From contig NZ_JAAHHW010000002.1 of the NCBI RefSeq assembly GCF_010692325.1, positions 200,527 to 264,526 of the forward strand: DNA of 64,000 nucleotides. Direction: 5' to 3'. The translations under genes were made by a program, and so were the position numbers. Within the stretch, counting starts at the first letter, position 1. Every line of letters begins with the position of its first letter. Positions 9,945 through 19,752 of this stretch are shown here, piece by piece. Under the pieces are notes generated by a model. That model was given only the letters and a program-made list of their open reading frames with translations. It ran no database searches and was not told the DNA's origin. This DNA comes from Moorena sp. SIO3I8 (GTDB taxonomy: Bacteria > Cyanobacteriota > Cyanobacteriia > Cyanobacteriales > Coleofasciculaceae).

Positions 9945-10057
9945 TATATAGCGTTTATCTCAGTTACGAGGTACGCTTTTCAACCTCAAAGTCCCCCTTA
10001 TTAAGGGGGATTTAGGGGGATCAATTTGTACCTTATGGGATATAGAATTGCTATATA
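9945..10057. repeat. MITE-like element with TATATAGC ends, copy B
   Basis: This 113-bp element starts TATATAGCGTTTATC and runs to GAGGTAC. It ends with the imperfect inverse GTACC...GCTATATA. The interior carries a repeat of the type CCCCCTTATTAAGGGGGATT, which also occurs around 21900-21990. Confidence 0.6.
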
Positions 10058-10086
10058 GCAGTTCTCAATATTTGAGAACTGCTATA
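10054..10086. repeat. 15-bp-stem palindrome (TATAGCAGTTCTCAA type)
   Basis: TATAGCAGTTCTCAA and its exact complement are separated by the 3-nt loop TAT. It directly follows the 3' end of the methyltransferase operon and overlaps the end of the MITE-like element. It may act as a terminator for the minus-strand genes. Half of the same sequence recurs at 46189. Confidence 0.6.
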
Positions 10087-10116
10087 ATAACTAATTAGTG
10101 CATCTGTGGAACAGGC

Positions 10117-11154
10117 TTAGGGCTTTACTGCCACCTGTTGACCAGTGGCTGGTGTTCGCCGGAACTGAATCGGTTTGCGGGGAACTAAACCTGCCTTTTG
10201 TTGCCATTGAGCGATCTCAGAGAACGACCAGTTACTACCAGCACTGGTCAAGGATAAAAACAAATTCCCCAATGCACCTAGTTGTCCATCTTGTTTGGAA
10301 GGAAGTATAGTTTTCTGAACGACGAGATGGCCTCCAGGTCGCAGAGCTTGAGCCAAACGCTGAAATAGCTCAATATTGGTGTGTTCATCAAACTGCTGTA
10401 CTAGGTTAGCCATAAAGACTAAGTCATAGACATTGGTGCCTAGATCGTCTGTAAGAACATTGCCAGCTTTGTACACCACGCGATCGCCCATGCCTTCCTC
10501 GGCAAGAAGCGGTCCTGCATATTCAATCTGCTCAGGTAAATCGAGGATGACCGCTTGAAGGTCAGGGTAGCGGCGGCAGAGGGTTACTGAAAAATAGCCG
10601 TGAGAGCCACCAACATCTAGCATATTCTGAGCACGAGTTGGTACAGGTGTGTATTGAACTACCTCAGGAGCAGCTAGGCTAGCGATTGAGCGCAGACCCC
10701 GATGATAAAGTTGCCAGTGATCGGGGGTCATTTTATCCTGAGATTCCAGAGGCTCTCCAGTGCGGATGAACTCTTCTAAGTGGGTCAGCCATTCCCAGGC
10801 CAAAACCCGGCTAATGGTGAAATCGTAAAGTGACGACTCATTCTGACTTAGTAGCCATTTACGGGCAACTACAGCCAAGCTATAGGACTCCCCCTCCTTG
10901 GCAAGGTAATCTGTAGCAACAAGAGCATCTAAAAGCTGGGTTAAGGCATGCTTGTTGAGATTACACCGCCCAGCAATCTCTTCGGCTGAAAGTGAACTTG
11001 ACCCTAGGGCTTCAAACACACCTAGCTGTGTTGCTGCTATAAGAGATCGGGCTAGAATCAGGCAGGCTTGAGTTTCGATCGCAGGTTGGGGTACTTGCCC
11101 CAAGGCAAGGGCACTCTTTTCGAGCAAGTTTTCAGGATTAATACCAACTCTCAT
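10117..11154 (-). CDS. SAM-dependent O-methyltransferase (plant-OMT-like family)
   Basis: This protein has 345 residues. The N-terminal winged-helix dimerisation part includes ACLILARSLIAATQLGVFEA and AEEIAGRCNLNKHALTQLLD. The Rossmann core has MLDVGGSHGYFSVTLCRRYP for SAM binding, then VILDLPEQIEYA, and FMANLVQQFDEH with RPGGHLVVQK. This is the arrangement of O-methyltransferase family 2, whose members methylate phenols and other hydroxyls on polyketides and pigments. The start overlaps the stop of the ICMT-type gene by 4 bp (ATGA), so the two are translationally coupled. Methylation of the type III PKS product is the natural inference. In place of the usual catalytic His it shows Gln in LVQQFDEH, so chemistry may be unusual. 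Confidence 0.82.
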   Translation of the reverse strand: MRVGINPENLLEKSALALGQVPQPAIETQACLILARSLIAATQLGVFEALGSSSLSAEEIAGRCNLNKHALTQLLDALVATDYLAKEGESYSLAVVARKWLLSQNESSLYDFTISRVLAWEWLTHLEEFIRTGEPLESQDKMTPDHWQLYHRGLRSIASLAAPEVVQYTPVPTRAQNMLDVGGSHGYFSVTLCRRYPDLQAVILDLPEQIEYAGPLLAEEGMGDRVVYKAGNVLTDDLGTNVYDLVFMANLVQQFDEHTNIELFQRLAQALRPGGHLVVQKTILPSKQDGQLGALGNLFLSLTSAGSNWSFSEIAQWQQKAGLVPRKPIQFRRTPATGQQVAVKP

Positions 11155-11747
11155 CTAGAACTATTAGCTCCTTTAATAAATCCAATGACTGGAATAAAAC
11201 GGGGTCGATTGGCAAAGACATCACCATAGTTGGTGTCTTCGCTTAAGGCTTGTTCTTCAGTTTGAATACGCCGACTCATTAATAGAGCATTGGCGATGCT
11301 GAAAACGATAGTGGTGAAATAAGCAGTATGGATCAGGGGTAAAGCGGCGATTTCCAGAATTACTCCTAGCCAATTGGGATGCTTTAGGTAAAGGTAAATT
11401 CCTGAGTTAACTACAGGCTTGCCTGGGAAGGTGATGATCGGAAGAGTCCAACGCTTTTTTAGCGATCGCATTGATAAATACCGCAAGCCTTGACCAGCTA
11501 CAGTAAGCATCAGTGCTATTGCTGCCAATCCTGGCATAAAAGGGCGGTTGAGCCACCAAACCTCGTTAATCATCGCTGCAAACCAGCTCACCTGCAATAC
11601 TTTCACTATCCAAAGAGAATTTGAGCCATATTCTCGTCCTCCGTTAGTAAGCAAGTATGTTGCATTCTGTTTGCTGATACGAAGTTCAATCAGTCGCTGT
11701 AAAATCACCGCAACTACAACAAGCGTGAAGATAACCTTAGTAATCAT
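11151..11747 (-). CDS. ICMT-like membrane methyltransferase
   Basis: This 198-residue integral membrane protein has hydrophobic segments at the N-terminus (VIFTLVVVAVILQRLIELRI), middle and near residues 130-155. The C-terminal half carries the family hallmark GIYLYLKHPNWLGVILEIAA and a conserved terminal RIQTEEQAL. The isoprenylcysteine carboxyl methyltransferase fold is also used by BpsB/YpbQ-type enzymes, which methylate alkylpyrones made by neighbouring type III PKSs in Bacillus. The gene sits 10 bp downstream of a type III PKS and overlaps the O-methyltransferase, matching that arrangement. It probably O-methylates a lipophilic pyrone or resorcinol in the membrane. Confidence 0.8.
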   Translation of the reverse strand: MITKVIFTLVVVAVILQRLIELRISKQNATYLLTNGGREYGSNSLWIVKVLQVSWFAAMINEVWWLNRPFMPGLAAIALMLTVAGQGLRYLSMRSLKKRWTLPIITFPGKPVVNSGIYLYLKHPNWLGVILEIAALPLIHTAYFTTIVFSIANALLMSRRIQTEEQALSEDTNYGDVFANRPRFIPVIGFIKGANSSR

Positions 11748-11757
11748 GGAGCGCTTC

Positions 11758-12879
11758 CTACCATTGCAATAGCAGAATTTCCTGGGAGAAACCAGGTCCC
11801 ATTGCGACCATCAAGCCATAACTACCTGGACTCGGCTGCTCTTGAGATAAGACTTCATTAAGCATATAGAGCACAGTGGATGAAGACATATTGCCAACTT
11901 TTTCTAAGGTGTCCCAGCTAAGCTGTACTGCTTCCTGAGTCAGTCCAAATTCCTCTTGTATAGTTTTAATTACCTTCGGTCCACCTGGATGCACAATCCA
12001 GCAAGAGATATCATCTGTTGATAAGTTATGCTTGTTCAGGAGTCGGTCAATCACCTCTCGCAGTCCTCCTTTGAGATGGTCAGACACTTCAGGTCTAAGA
12101 ATATTCCTGAAGCCGGTATCGGCAATATCCATTCCCATCAAGTGAGTGGTATTGGGAAGCAAGATTGATCCAATATCAATTACCCGAGCTTGACCTGGCT
12201 TGGCTAAGGCATGCTCGCGACCTACCATTAAAACTGCTCCCATCCCATCAGCAAACAATGCAGCAGTAACGATAGAGCAAATGATTTCGCTGTAGAGAGA
12301 GGGGTCGTCTGGTAGTTTAGAAATCATTGTTTGCAATTCCATTTGCAAGGAACCCTGCCACAGAGCAGAGGACAGTTCACCAGCAAAGAAAATTGCAGCA
12401 TCCTTGGGGTGTCCCTCTAGGTACTCTGTCACTCGCGCTATACCTGCTGCTCCACCCATGCAGCCATAGCCAAACATTGGTAGTCGTTTGATGTACCGTG
12501 AAAAAGGGATGCGATTCATTAACCGAGCTTCCAGGGAGGGAACCGAAATGGTTAGTGTAGAGGAAGCGATTAATGCGATCTCCTCGGGCTCGATGCCGGT
12601 TGAACTGAACAATGACCCCACAGTTTTTTCAAAGTTATCGAGAGCAAGGTTTATAGACCGGTCAGCAGTGACTCCAGGAGTCGGTGGGTCAAACAAGGAA
12701 TCTAGGGAGTGGGTGAAATAACGGCCTTTGACATTGACATTGGTGAAAAAGCGGTCGATGGTATCTAGATCAAAATCTAGATTCATCGTGATGCAAAACT
12801 TTTTGACCGCTGTGGCTAGCACTTCTTGAGGATAGTAGTGCTCGGGAAACGTGAAGGCAGTAGCAGCAATAACAGGCAT
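11758..12879 (-). CDS. Type III polyketide synthase (chalcone synthase-like, alkylpyrone/alkylresorcinol type)
   Basis: This protein has 373 residues from the ATG at 12879, beginning MPVIAATAFTFPEHYYPQ. The catalytic triad is readable: Cys near residue 140 in MFGYGCMGGAAG, His near 298 in WIVHPGGPK, and Asn near 328 in VGNMSSS. A longer frame reaching 12975 would add a repetitive stretch (LTFNRLTFNRLTFN) encoded by tandem DNA repeats, which is unlikely to be real protein. Such enzymes extend an acyl starter with malonyl-CoA and cyclise it to pyrones or resorcinols. The neighbouring type I PKS and free carrier protein could supply the starter, as in cylindrocyclophane or hierridin-type cyanobacterial pathways. 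The product here is not known. Confidence 0.88.
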   Translation of the reverse strand: MPVIAATAFTFPEHYYPQEVLATAVKKFCITMNLDFDLDTIDRFFTNVNVKGRYFTHSLDSLFDPPTPGVTADRSINLALDNFEKTVGSLFSSTGIEPEEIALIASSTLTISVPSLEARLMNRIPFSRYIKRLPMFGYGCMGGAAGIARVTEYLEGHPKDAAIFFAGELSSALWQGSLQMELQTMISKLPDDPSLYSEIICSIVTAALFADGMGAVLMVGREHALAKPGQARVIDIGSILLPNTTHLMGMDIADTGFRNILRPEVSDHLKGGLREVIDRLLNKHNLSTDDISCWIVHPGGPKVIKTIQEEFGLTQEAVQLSWDTLEKVGNMSSSTVLYMLNEVLSQEQPSPGSYGLMVAMGPGFSQEILLLQW

Positions 12880-12897
12880 GGTAATTTTATTCTTAAA

Positions 12898-13100
12898 TAG
12901 GTTGAAAGTTAGTCGGTTGAAAGTTAGTCGGTTGAAAGTTAGTTGGTTTTTCGCGTAGCGTGGCCTTTTGGCCAAGGTTAGTTGGTTGTTCGCTTAGCGT
13001 GGCCTTTTGGCCAAGGTTGAAAGATTTTGCTGCTTTGTGAAAATAGTGGTTAGTGGTTAGTAATTAGTAATTAGTAGTTAGTGGTTAGCACTTAGATTAG
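12898..13100. repeat. Short tandem repeats upstream of the type III PKS
   Basis: Three copies of GGTTGAAAGTTAGTC-like units stand beside two copies of a TAGCGTGGCCTTTTGGCCAA module. A TTAGTGGTTAGTAATTAGTA microsatellite follows at about 13048-13090. The GTGGCC...GGCCA module also occurs at about 21300. The array fills the gap between the two PKS genes. Confidence 0.65.
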
Positions 13101-13184
13101 GAAGATTGTTATGCTTTGTTGTGAGCAATAGTATCTGGGTGGTATCCCACTCTCGATCCGGGAGTGGGATTTGACATCACCCCA

Positions 13185-16100
13185 TCACCCCATCACCCCG
13201 ACAGGTTGGCTAAGTTGGCTAGCGATCGCATCCAATAAAAGCTGGTCATGGCTCTTGAGGAAGAAGTGGTCGCCAGGAAACATTTGCAGGGTGAAGTCTT
13301 TCTGGGTCTGCTTGCGCCAAGCCTCAAGTTCCGAATCACTGACTTTGGGGTCGGATTTGCCACCAAACACTGTGATTGGGCAATCGAGGGGATCTGCGCT
13401 GGAGTAGAAGTAAGTTTCCAAAATCGCAAAGTCTGCTCGCAACACTGGGAGGAATAGCTCCATCAGCTCAGGATTTTCTAATGTTTCCTGTGGTGTTCCA
13501 TTTAAGCGACCTAGTGACTGGATAAACTCATCATCAGGCAGTCGATGGATGGGTAGATTCAGATCCGGTAGCTGAGGAGCAGGGCTTGCAGAAACAAATA
13601 CGTGAACTGGGCTTGGTAAGTTCTGTTTGCGTAACTCACGGGCAAGCTCAAAGCTAATTAATGCTCCTAAACTGTGACCGAAAAAGGCAAAAGGAATGTC
13701 TAAGTAAGGATGCAAAACAGGTGTTAGGGCCTGAATCAGAGGTGAGAGGCGAGTAAATGGCTCTTCTTCGAGTCGGTTTTCTCGCCCAGGCAATTGAATT
13801 GAACAAACCTCAATCTCTGGTGGTAGCAATTCTAACCAAGAGCGGAAGATAGAAGCACCAGCTCCTGCATAGGGGAAGCAGAATAGACGTAGTTTTGCTT
13901 GGGGATTCGGCTTTGCACAAGTGACCCAAAGATTGGCTTGAGGTACTACCTTCTCTGAAGAGTTCATTGTCCCTGAAGACTCATTAGTTGAATCCATCAA
14001 GTCCGTAGTGCTCGGTTTGCCTTGAGTTCCTTCATTAGGTGATGATTTGGCTTCTTTAACAACCAGCAATAAAACTTGGGTGATAAAATCCTCAATGCTT
14101 AAACTAATGAAGTATTCTAGAGGAACAACCACCTCCAGATCAGTCTCAATTTGATTCCTGAGCTCAACACCAACTATGGAGTCAAGTCCTAAGCTATGAA
14201 GGGGCTGCTGTAAGTCCAGTTGGCTGACACCAATTCCAATAACCCTGGCTAATAATTCTGTCAAGTAAGACTCCAACAGTCCCTGGCGTTCTTCTGGTTC
14301 TGCCGCCAGCAATTTAGGGCGAGTTAGACTTGGCTTGGCTTCGGGTGCGACACCATGATTAGGGGTGGATTTCCCATTAAGTTCTGATGGCATGCTCAGG
14401 GTTACGGTTACCCCTGAACTCTCCTGTTCAGTTGAGTTAGGAACTACGTCCAACCAGTAACGCGATCGCTGCCAAGGATAAGAGGGCAACGAAACACACT
14501 GACCCCCAGATGGATAGCGTCGGCTCCAGTCTACTGGGTAGCCCTGGCTGTAGAGAGTACCCAAAGAACCCAACATAACTGCTCGTTCCCGTTGCTGTCG
14601 GCGTAGAGAAGGCAATACTGTTCCGTTTTTGCCTGAGTTCTTCAGACACTGGGAGATATTTATCCCTAGGACTGGGTGGGGGCTAATCTCTACAAATAGA
14701 TTATGCTTGGTCTTGATAAGTTGATCAATGGCACCGGCAAAACGCACTGGCTCTCTGATATTGCGTCCCCAGTAGGCACCATCAAAATTTTCACCCTCAT
14801 GAGCTAGACCTGTGACGGTTGAGATGATTGGAATAGATGCAGTTTGAGGTGTAATTCCTTGAAGCGATCGCACTAACTGCTCTTGAAATGGCTCCATCTG
14901 GGGACTGTGGAAAGCATAATTCACCCGCATCATCTTACAGAAAATCTGTCGCTGGTCAAGGGACTCAAGCACTTCTTCCAGGGCTGCTGCTTCACCTGAT
15001 AGAACCAGTGAGGTAGGACTATTGATGGCAGCAATAGACAAACGACCGGCATACTTAGCTAACAGTTCCTCTGCCTCAGCTACGGACAACTCCACAGCTG
15101 CCATTTTCCCAAAACCTGTTCCCTGCTGCATGAAGCGAGCACGGTGGAAAACAACTTGGACTGCATCCTCCAAGCTAAGAGCTCCCGCAACATGAGCTGC
15201 TGCTACTTCTCCCACGCTATGCCCGATTATGGCCTTGGGTTCTATTCCCCAAGAGCGCCACAAAGCAGCTAAAGCAACTTGCAAGGCAAAAATAGCTGGC
15301 TGAGCAATCTCAGTTTCTGCCAAGCGGGATGTTGACTCATTAGCCGTCAGTTCCTCCAGCAGTGACCAGTTGGCATAAGAACGTAGCAGCTGATCGCACT
15401 TCTCTATAGTGGAGGAAAAGACCGGTTCAGTCGATAATAATTCACGCCCCATCCCCCACCATTGCGGTCCTTGACCAGAAAAGACAAAAACTAGCTTAGG
15501 ACGGCGGTTCCGTTGCTTACGACCCCAAGACAGACCGGAGTAAGTTTCTCCAGAGCAAAATGCTTCAAGGCCTTCCGTTAGTTCCTCACAGTTTTGAAAT
15601 ACCAAGGACAAACGGTGGTCATGATCAGAACGTCGTACACTAGCTGTATAACAAATGTCTGATAATGAGGCAGTGCTACCAGACGCTGCTGGTGCTAGGA
15701 ATTCCTGATACTCCTGAGCTATAGCTCTGAGAGCTTCTGGACTGCGAGCAGATAGGGGAAGCAGATAAGGTGACGAGGAGATCCCAGGATAGACAGACTT
15801 ATTTTTCTTCAAGTTCTCATCCCCTTGGAGAGCTTGCCCTAGAATTATATGGGCGTTAGTTCCGCCAAAACCAAAAGAACTCAATCCAGCCAAAGCTAGA
15901 CCATCGGTTTCCGGCCAAGGGGTCAGGGTTTGCTGTACCTGAAGCAGAAGTTTGTCGAAGGGAATATAGGGATTCGGTGTTTGGAAATGCAGGCTCGGTG
16001 GTATCTTACCATGATGTAACGATAGCGCTACCTTAATTAGACCAGCAATGCCAGCGGCAGATTCTAGATGACCGATATTGGTTTTAGCGGAACCGATAAT

Positions 16101-17111
16101 GCAGGGGTTGTTCGGGGAACGGTCTTGACTCAACACAGCCCCTAGAGCTTCGGCCTCAATTGGGTCTCCTAGGGGAGTGCCTGTACCGTGAGCTTCGACA
16201 TAGTTAATTTGAGCTGGTGCGACTCCAGCATTTGCCAAAGCTTGGCGGATAACTGCTTCTTGAGACGGACCATTGGGAGCGGTAAGTCCGTTGCTACGGC
16301 CATCTTGGTTAAGTGCTGAACCCTTGATCACAGCAATGATATTGTCATTGTCTCTAATCGCATCCTCTAGACGTTTGAGTATTACAATACCGCAGCCTTC
16401 TCCCCGGACATAACCGTTGGCTCTGGCATCAAAGGTCTTACAACGCCCATCCTTAGCCATCATTTGTGCCTGAGAGAAAATGATGGTCAACTCCGGAGAC
16501 AGTAGCAGATTAACTCCACCTGCCAAGGCTAAATTAGACTCTCCACTCTGCAGACTTTGACAAGCAAGATGCACAGCCACCAATGAGGAGGAACAGGCTG
16601 TGTCAATTGCCATACTCGGTCCTCGAAAATTAAATAGATAGGAGAGGCGGTTAGCAGCAATACTTAAAGCATTGCCAGTCCCCATGTAGGCATTGATGAC
16701 ACTATACCCCCCTTGCTGAAAACGCTGGTGGTAATCGCTGGCAGAAATACCAACAAAAACACCTGTGTTACTGTGGGCTAGTTTTTCTAGCACCTGCCCA
16801 GCATTGTCCAGGGCTTCCCAAGCTACCTCTAGCAAAAGTCGCTGCTGGGGGTCGATATAAACTGTCTCTCTCGGAGTAATTCCAAAAAATTGGGGGTCAA
16901 ATTGATCTACTTGTTCTAAAAAGCCACCCCACCGAGTACTCATTTTTCCTGGTGTACCAGGTTTAGGATCGTAGAATGCATCGATATCCCACCGATCAGC
17001 TGGTATCTCTGTAATGGCATCTACCCCGTTACATAGGAGCCGCCAATACTCCTCCGGGTTTCTGGCACCAGGAAAACGACAACCTAGACCAATAATTGCG
17101 ATCGCTTCCAT
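13185..17111 (-). CDS. Type I polyketide synthase module KS-AT-ACP-TE
   Basis: This protein has 1308 residues. The ketosynthase (1-430) has Cys near 171 in [12 protein letters not shown], plus EAHGTGT and [10 protein letters not shown]. The acyltransferase (about 540-840) has [15 protein letters not shown], Ser near 631 in [13 protein letters not shown] and a YAFHSPQM specificity motif most consistent with malonyl-CoA. The carrier domain has Ser near 976 ([12 protein letters not shown]). The C-terminal alpha/beta-hydrolase thioesterase (about 1060-1308) has [14 protein letters not shown] and GHSLGA near 1147, resembling type II editing or releasing thioesterases. Ketoreductase and dehydratase are absent, so one pass leaves a beta-keto intermediate. 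It probably acts with the carrier protein at 17167 and the type III PKS downstream in a lipid/phenol pathway. Confidence 0.92.
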   Translation of the reverse strand: MEAIAIIGLGCRFPGARNPEEYWRLLCNGVDAITEIPADRWDIDAFYDPKPGTPGKMSTRWGGFLEQVDQFDPQFFGITPRETVYIDPQQRLLLEVAWEALDNAGQVLEKLAHSNTGVFVGISASDYHQRFQQGGYSVINAYMGTGNALSIAANRLSYLFNFRGPSMAIDTACSSSLVAVHLACQSLQSGESNLALAGGVNLLLSPELTIIFSQAQMMAKDGRCKTFDARANGYVRGEGCGIVILKRLEDAIRDNDNIIAVIKGSALNQDGRSNGLTAPNGPSQEAVIRQALANAGVAPAQINYVEAHGTGTPLGDPIEAEALGAVLSQDRSPNNPCIIGSAKTNIGHLESAAGIAGLIKVALSLHHGKIPPSLHFQTPNPYIPFDKLLLQVQQTLTPWPETDGLALAGLSSFGFGGTNAHIILGQALQGDENLKKNKSVYPGISSSPYLLPLSARSPEALRAIAQEYQEFLAPAASGSTASLSDICYTASVRRSDHDHRLSLVFQNCEELTEGLEAFCSGETYSGLSWGRKQRNRRPKLVFVFSGQGPQWWGMGRELLSTEPVFSSTIEKCDQLLRSYANWSLLEELTANESTSRLAETEIAQPAIFALQVALAALWRSWGIEPKAIIGHSVGEVAAAHVAGALSLEDAVQVVFHRARFMQQGTGFGKMAAVELSVAEAEELLAKYAGRLSIAAINSPTSLVLSGEAAALEEVLESLDQRQIFCKMMRVNYAFHSPQMEPFQEQLVRSLQGITPQTASIPIISTVTGLAHEGENFDGAYWGRNIREPVRFAGAIDQLIKTKHNLFVEISPHPVLGINISQCLKNSGKNGTVLPSLRRQQRERAVMLGSLGTLYSQGYPVDWSRRYPSGGQCVSLPSYPWQRSRYWLDVVPNSTEQESSGVTVTLSMPSELNGKSTPNHGVAPEAKPSLTRPKLLAAEPEERQGLLESYLTELLARVIGIGVSQLDLQQPLHSLGLDSIVGVELRNQIETDLEVVVPLEYFISLSIEDFITQVLLLVVKEAKSSPNEGTQGKPSTTDLMDSTNESSGTMNSSEKVVPQANLWVTCAKPNPQAKLRLFCFPYAGAGASIFRSWLELLPPEIEVCSIQLPGRENRLEEEPFTRLSPLIQALTPVLHPYLDIPFAFFGHSLGALISFELARELRKQNLPSPVHVFVSASPAPQLPDLNLPIHRLPDDEFIQSLGRLNGTPQETLENPELMELFLPVLRADFAILETYFYSSADPLDCPITVFGGKSDPKVSDSELEAWRKQTQKDFTLQMFPGDHFFLKSHDQLLLDAIASQLSQPVGVMG

Positions 17112-17166
17112 TTCTTAACCTTCATCTGAACTTTGGTCATGATTACCACTACTGGCTGCTTGATAT

Positions 17167-17448
17167 TTAACCATTCGCATCTTCAGCTAAACGTTGTGCT
17201 AGGGCTTCGATGTTGGGATAGTTCCACAAAAGGGTGGGAGATATCTCACGCCCAAGATAGTTTTCCAATCTACCTAAAAGAATCAAAGCATCTGCTGATT
17301 CTAGGTTGTAGCTTTCAAATGGTTCCTGGATATCTATTTCTTCAGGATCAACCTCCAGGCGTTGGGCGAGTTGGGAAACTAACCAGGCTTGAATAGCTTC
17401 TTCAGTATGAACGTCTTGATCGATTTGCTCAGAGATTGTTTCAAGCAT
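17167..17448 (-). CDS. Free-standing acyl carrier protein
   Basis: This protein has 93 residues from the ATG at 17448; a TTG 42 bp upstream is an alternative start. It forms one four-helix carrier domain. The phosphopantetheine site is IDIQEPFESYNLESADALIL, where Ser follows Glu rather than the usual Asp. That LESADA form occurs in stand-alone carriers that accept acyl chains from acyl-AMP ligases in cyanobacterial pathways, although no such ligase lies in this window. It lies 56 bp upstream of the type I PKS and 117 bp downstream of devA, all on one strand. Loading a fatty acyl starter for the PKS is the likely role. Confidence 0.8.
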   Translation of the reverse strand: MLETISEQIDQDVHTEEAIQAWLVSQLAQRLEVDPEEIDIQEPFESYNLESADALILLGRLENYLGREISPTLLWNYPNIEALAQRLAEDANG

Positions 17449-17564
17449 TTTGTTTACTTTTTTAGTTAGTTTTAATCTGTCATTAATCAAAATACAAGTG
17501 CCAATTTGTAATTGGTAATTGTATTGTGGTAGTTGCAGTTAATTGATGATGTTAATGGAAATTT

Positions 17565-18305
17565 TCAATTTTCAATTTGTCTTTCGACTTTTGCCTTTTC
17601 CATTTCGTCATTAGCTGGTGACTGTGGTGTGATTAGATACCCGTCTTCCATACGAAGGATGCGATCAGCAACATCCAAAATTCTGTTATCGTGAGTCACC
17701 ATCAAAATAGCGCATTCTTGCTCAAGAGCTAGTCGTTGCATAAGATCGACCACATCTCGACCTGTCTTACTATCTAAGGCAGCAGTTGGTTCATCTGCTA
17801 AGACCAATTTGGGATTATTGACTAAAGCACGGGCAATTGCTACCCGTTGTTTTTGCCCCCCAGAAAGGTTTTGAGGGTAGTGATTAACTCGATCCCCCAG
17901 CTTAACCAGTTGGAGCATGGCTTCAGATCTAGTGCGAGCTTCCCGGCGAGAGATGCCTCGATGCAGTTCAATCGCCATTTGAACATTTTCCCGGGCTGTC
18001 AAGAACTCTAGTAAGTTGTGAGCTTGAAAAATATAACCAATGTGGCTACGCACTGACACTAATTCGTCAGGAGTAGCGCCATACAATTCTCGGTCTATAA
18101 TTTTTAGACTTCCCTCTTGTACAGAACGCAATCCTCCAATTAACGTCAACAACGTTGTTTTCCCTGACCCCGATGGTCCCGTTAGAATGACAATTTCTCC
18201 AGATTTTATTTCCAGATTAATGTCAAATAAAATTTGGCTCCGTAATGACCGTTGACCCAAGTAATGATTCAGTTTTTTTATATCAATCAAAATTTCTTGG
18301 GACAT
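17565..18305 (-). CDS. ABC transporter ATP-binding protein, DevA-like
   Basis: This 246-residue ATPase belongs to the MacB/LolD/DevA group. It shows Walker A (GPSGSGKTTLLTLIGGL), the Q-loop region (IGYIFQAHNLLEFLTA), the signature LSGGQKQRVAIARAL, Walker B (LVLADEPTAALD) and a switch His (VTHDNRI), so it should be active. It is the third gene of a devB-devC-devA-type set on the minus strand. DevBCA together with a TolC-type channel exports glycolipids of the heterocyst envelope in Nostoc. Homologous sets occur in non-heterocystous strains. Its place beside the polyketide genes suggests export of that product. Confidence 0.9.
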   Translation of the reverse strand: MSQEILIDIKKLNHYLGQRSLRSQILFDINLEIKSGEIVILTGPSGSGKTTLLTLIGGLRSVQEGSLKIIDRELYGATPDELVSVRSHIGYIFQAHNLLEFLTARENVQMAIELHRGISRREARTRSEAMLQLVKLGDRVNHYPQNLSGGQKQRVAIARALVNNPKLVLADEPTAALDSKTGRDVVDLMQRLALEQECAILMVTHDNRILDVADRILRMEDGYLITPQSPANDEMEKAKVERQIEN

Positions 18306-18376
18306 CGGTTTATTGGATTATACTCTAGTAATTATCAAGTTTATGTCTAGTAACTATCAAACTTTTGAGAAGAAAA

Positions 18377-19549
18377 CTAAAAAATATCAGCTGGATCAGC
18401 AGACCGCATTTTGTTAACAGCCAAAACACCAGAAGCAAAACACATTAAAATGGTTACTATTAAAACGATAGAGGCTTGATTAAGTCTAATCTCCATTGGT
18501 AACCCAGTAGCATCCCTGACAACATTATACAGACCTATAGAGATTGCTAATCCTGGGATATACCCTAAAACAGCTAATATAACAGACTGTTGAAATACTA
18601 CAGATAATAAGTATTTATTTGGATATCCAATTGCTTTTAGAGTGGCATAGGCAACTAAGTTAGTAGAAATATTACTATGAAGAATTTGATAGACAATAAC
18701 TATACCAACCACTGCAGCCATAACCAGCATCATACCAAGGATAAATCCAACGGGAGTTCTTGTCTGCCAATACTGTTTTTCAAAGTCAAGAAATTCTTGA
18801 TAAGAAAAAACTAGAACATCTTTAGATAAGTGGTTTCTCAAATTTTTTAAAACAATTGCAGGATCTGCATCAGGTTTGAGGTTAATGACTCCTACATCAA
18901 CCATCCCTGAATTGAGATCGAATATCCGGAACAATGTTGAGTCGCCAACTACTAAATTACCGTCCACCCCAAAGGAAGGTCCTAGACTAAACAAGCCTCC
19001 AACCTTAACTCGATAACCTTTTCTTGCTGTAAAACCAAATATTTCAATAGTTTGTTCCGTGTTTCCCTGCTCAAAGTTCTCAGCAATTGGACCAAAATCA
19101 GATCTAGACTTCCGGTCAAATAAAACTACATTAGGAAGTTTAAGCATATCCAGGTTTTGATTAACTTCCGGGGAATTAAGGACAGGCTTTCCCGGATCAA
19201 AGCCAATAACATAGATTGAGAACTTTTGAGCATTAATGGGATTTTTAAATTTCGCAAATCTTAGATATAAGGGACTAACTGATTCTACTCCATTAAATCC
19301 TAGAGCCTGATATAAACGCTCTCTATGGAAGCTCTGCTTGGCCGTCAAGGATTTATATTGGGAACTTATTAAAAACAAATCACCTTTGATAATCTGATGC
19401 ACCTTGACAGCACTAGTATAGAGAGAATCGTTAAACCCAAGTTGCATAAAAATAAGAACAACGATAAACGCAATACCAGCTAGAGCAACCAGAAAACGAA
19501 CTCTTTGTCTCGCTAGTTGAAACCAGGCAATAGGAAGTTGGAGAATCAT
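18377..19549 (-). CDS. ABC transporter permease, DevC-like
   Basis: This 390-residue FtsX/MacB-type permease has an N-terminal membrane segment (VRFLVALAGIAFIVVLIFMQ). A large extracytoplasmic domain follows at about 45-265, then three C-terminal membrane segments (GFILGMMLVMAAVVGIVIVY; SVVFQQSVILAVLGYIPGLA; ASIVLIVTILMCFASGVLAV). The motif LVAYATLKAIGY is typical of DevC proteins. It lies 71 bp upstream of the ATPase gene and downstream of the membrane fusion protein gene. Together they form an energised inner-membrane pump for lipid or polyketide material. Confidence 0.88.
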   Translation of the reverse strand: MILQLPIAWFQLARQRVRFLVALAGIAFIVVLIFMQLGFNDSLYTSAVKVHQIIKGDLFLISSQYKSLTAKQSFHRERLYQALGFNGVESVSPLYLRFAKFKNPINAQKFSIYVIGFDPGKPVLNSPEVNQNLDMLKLPNVVLFDRKSRSDFGPIAENFEQGNTEQTIEIFGFTARKGYRVKVGGLFSLGPSFGVDGNLVVGDSTLFRIFDLNSGMVDVGVINLKPDADPAIVLKNLRNHLSKDVLVFSYQEFLDFEKQYWQTRTPVGFILGMMLVMAAVVGIVIVYQILHSNISTNLVAYATLKAIGYPNKYLLSVVFQQSVILAVLGYIPGLAISIGLYNVVRDATGLPMEIRLNQASIVLIVTILMCFASGVLAVNKMRSADPADIF

Positions 19550-19752
19550 TATTCAAGCATTTTGCTAAATGAGATGTCTGGGGAATTTAATATAGAAGTT
19601 CTCAATGGGGTGAGGGACTTTCGTGCTGGGTTAATAGGAGTAGGTAGTAAGAATGCGGCGCTGCATCCCTTGACAATAATGAGAGACAGACATAAACTAT
19701 TTTGGTAAACCTTTATTGCTGGATTCAATACTTCTAAATCTGGTTAACCGAG

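Noticed and set aside
12880..12975. N-terminal extension of the type III PKS
   Set aside because: It would encode LTFNRLTFNRLTFN from tandem DNA repeats; ATG 12879 gives the normal family start.
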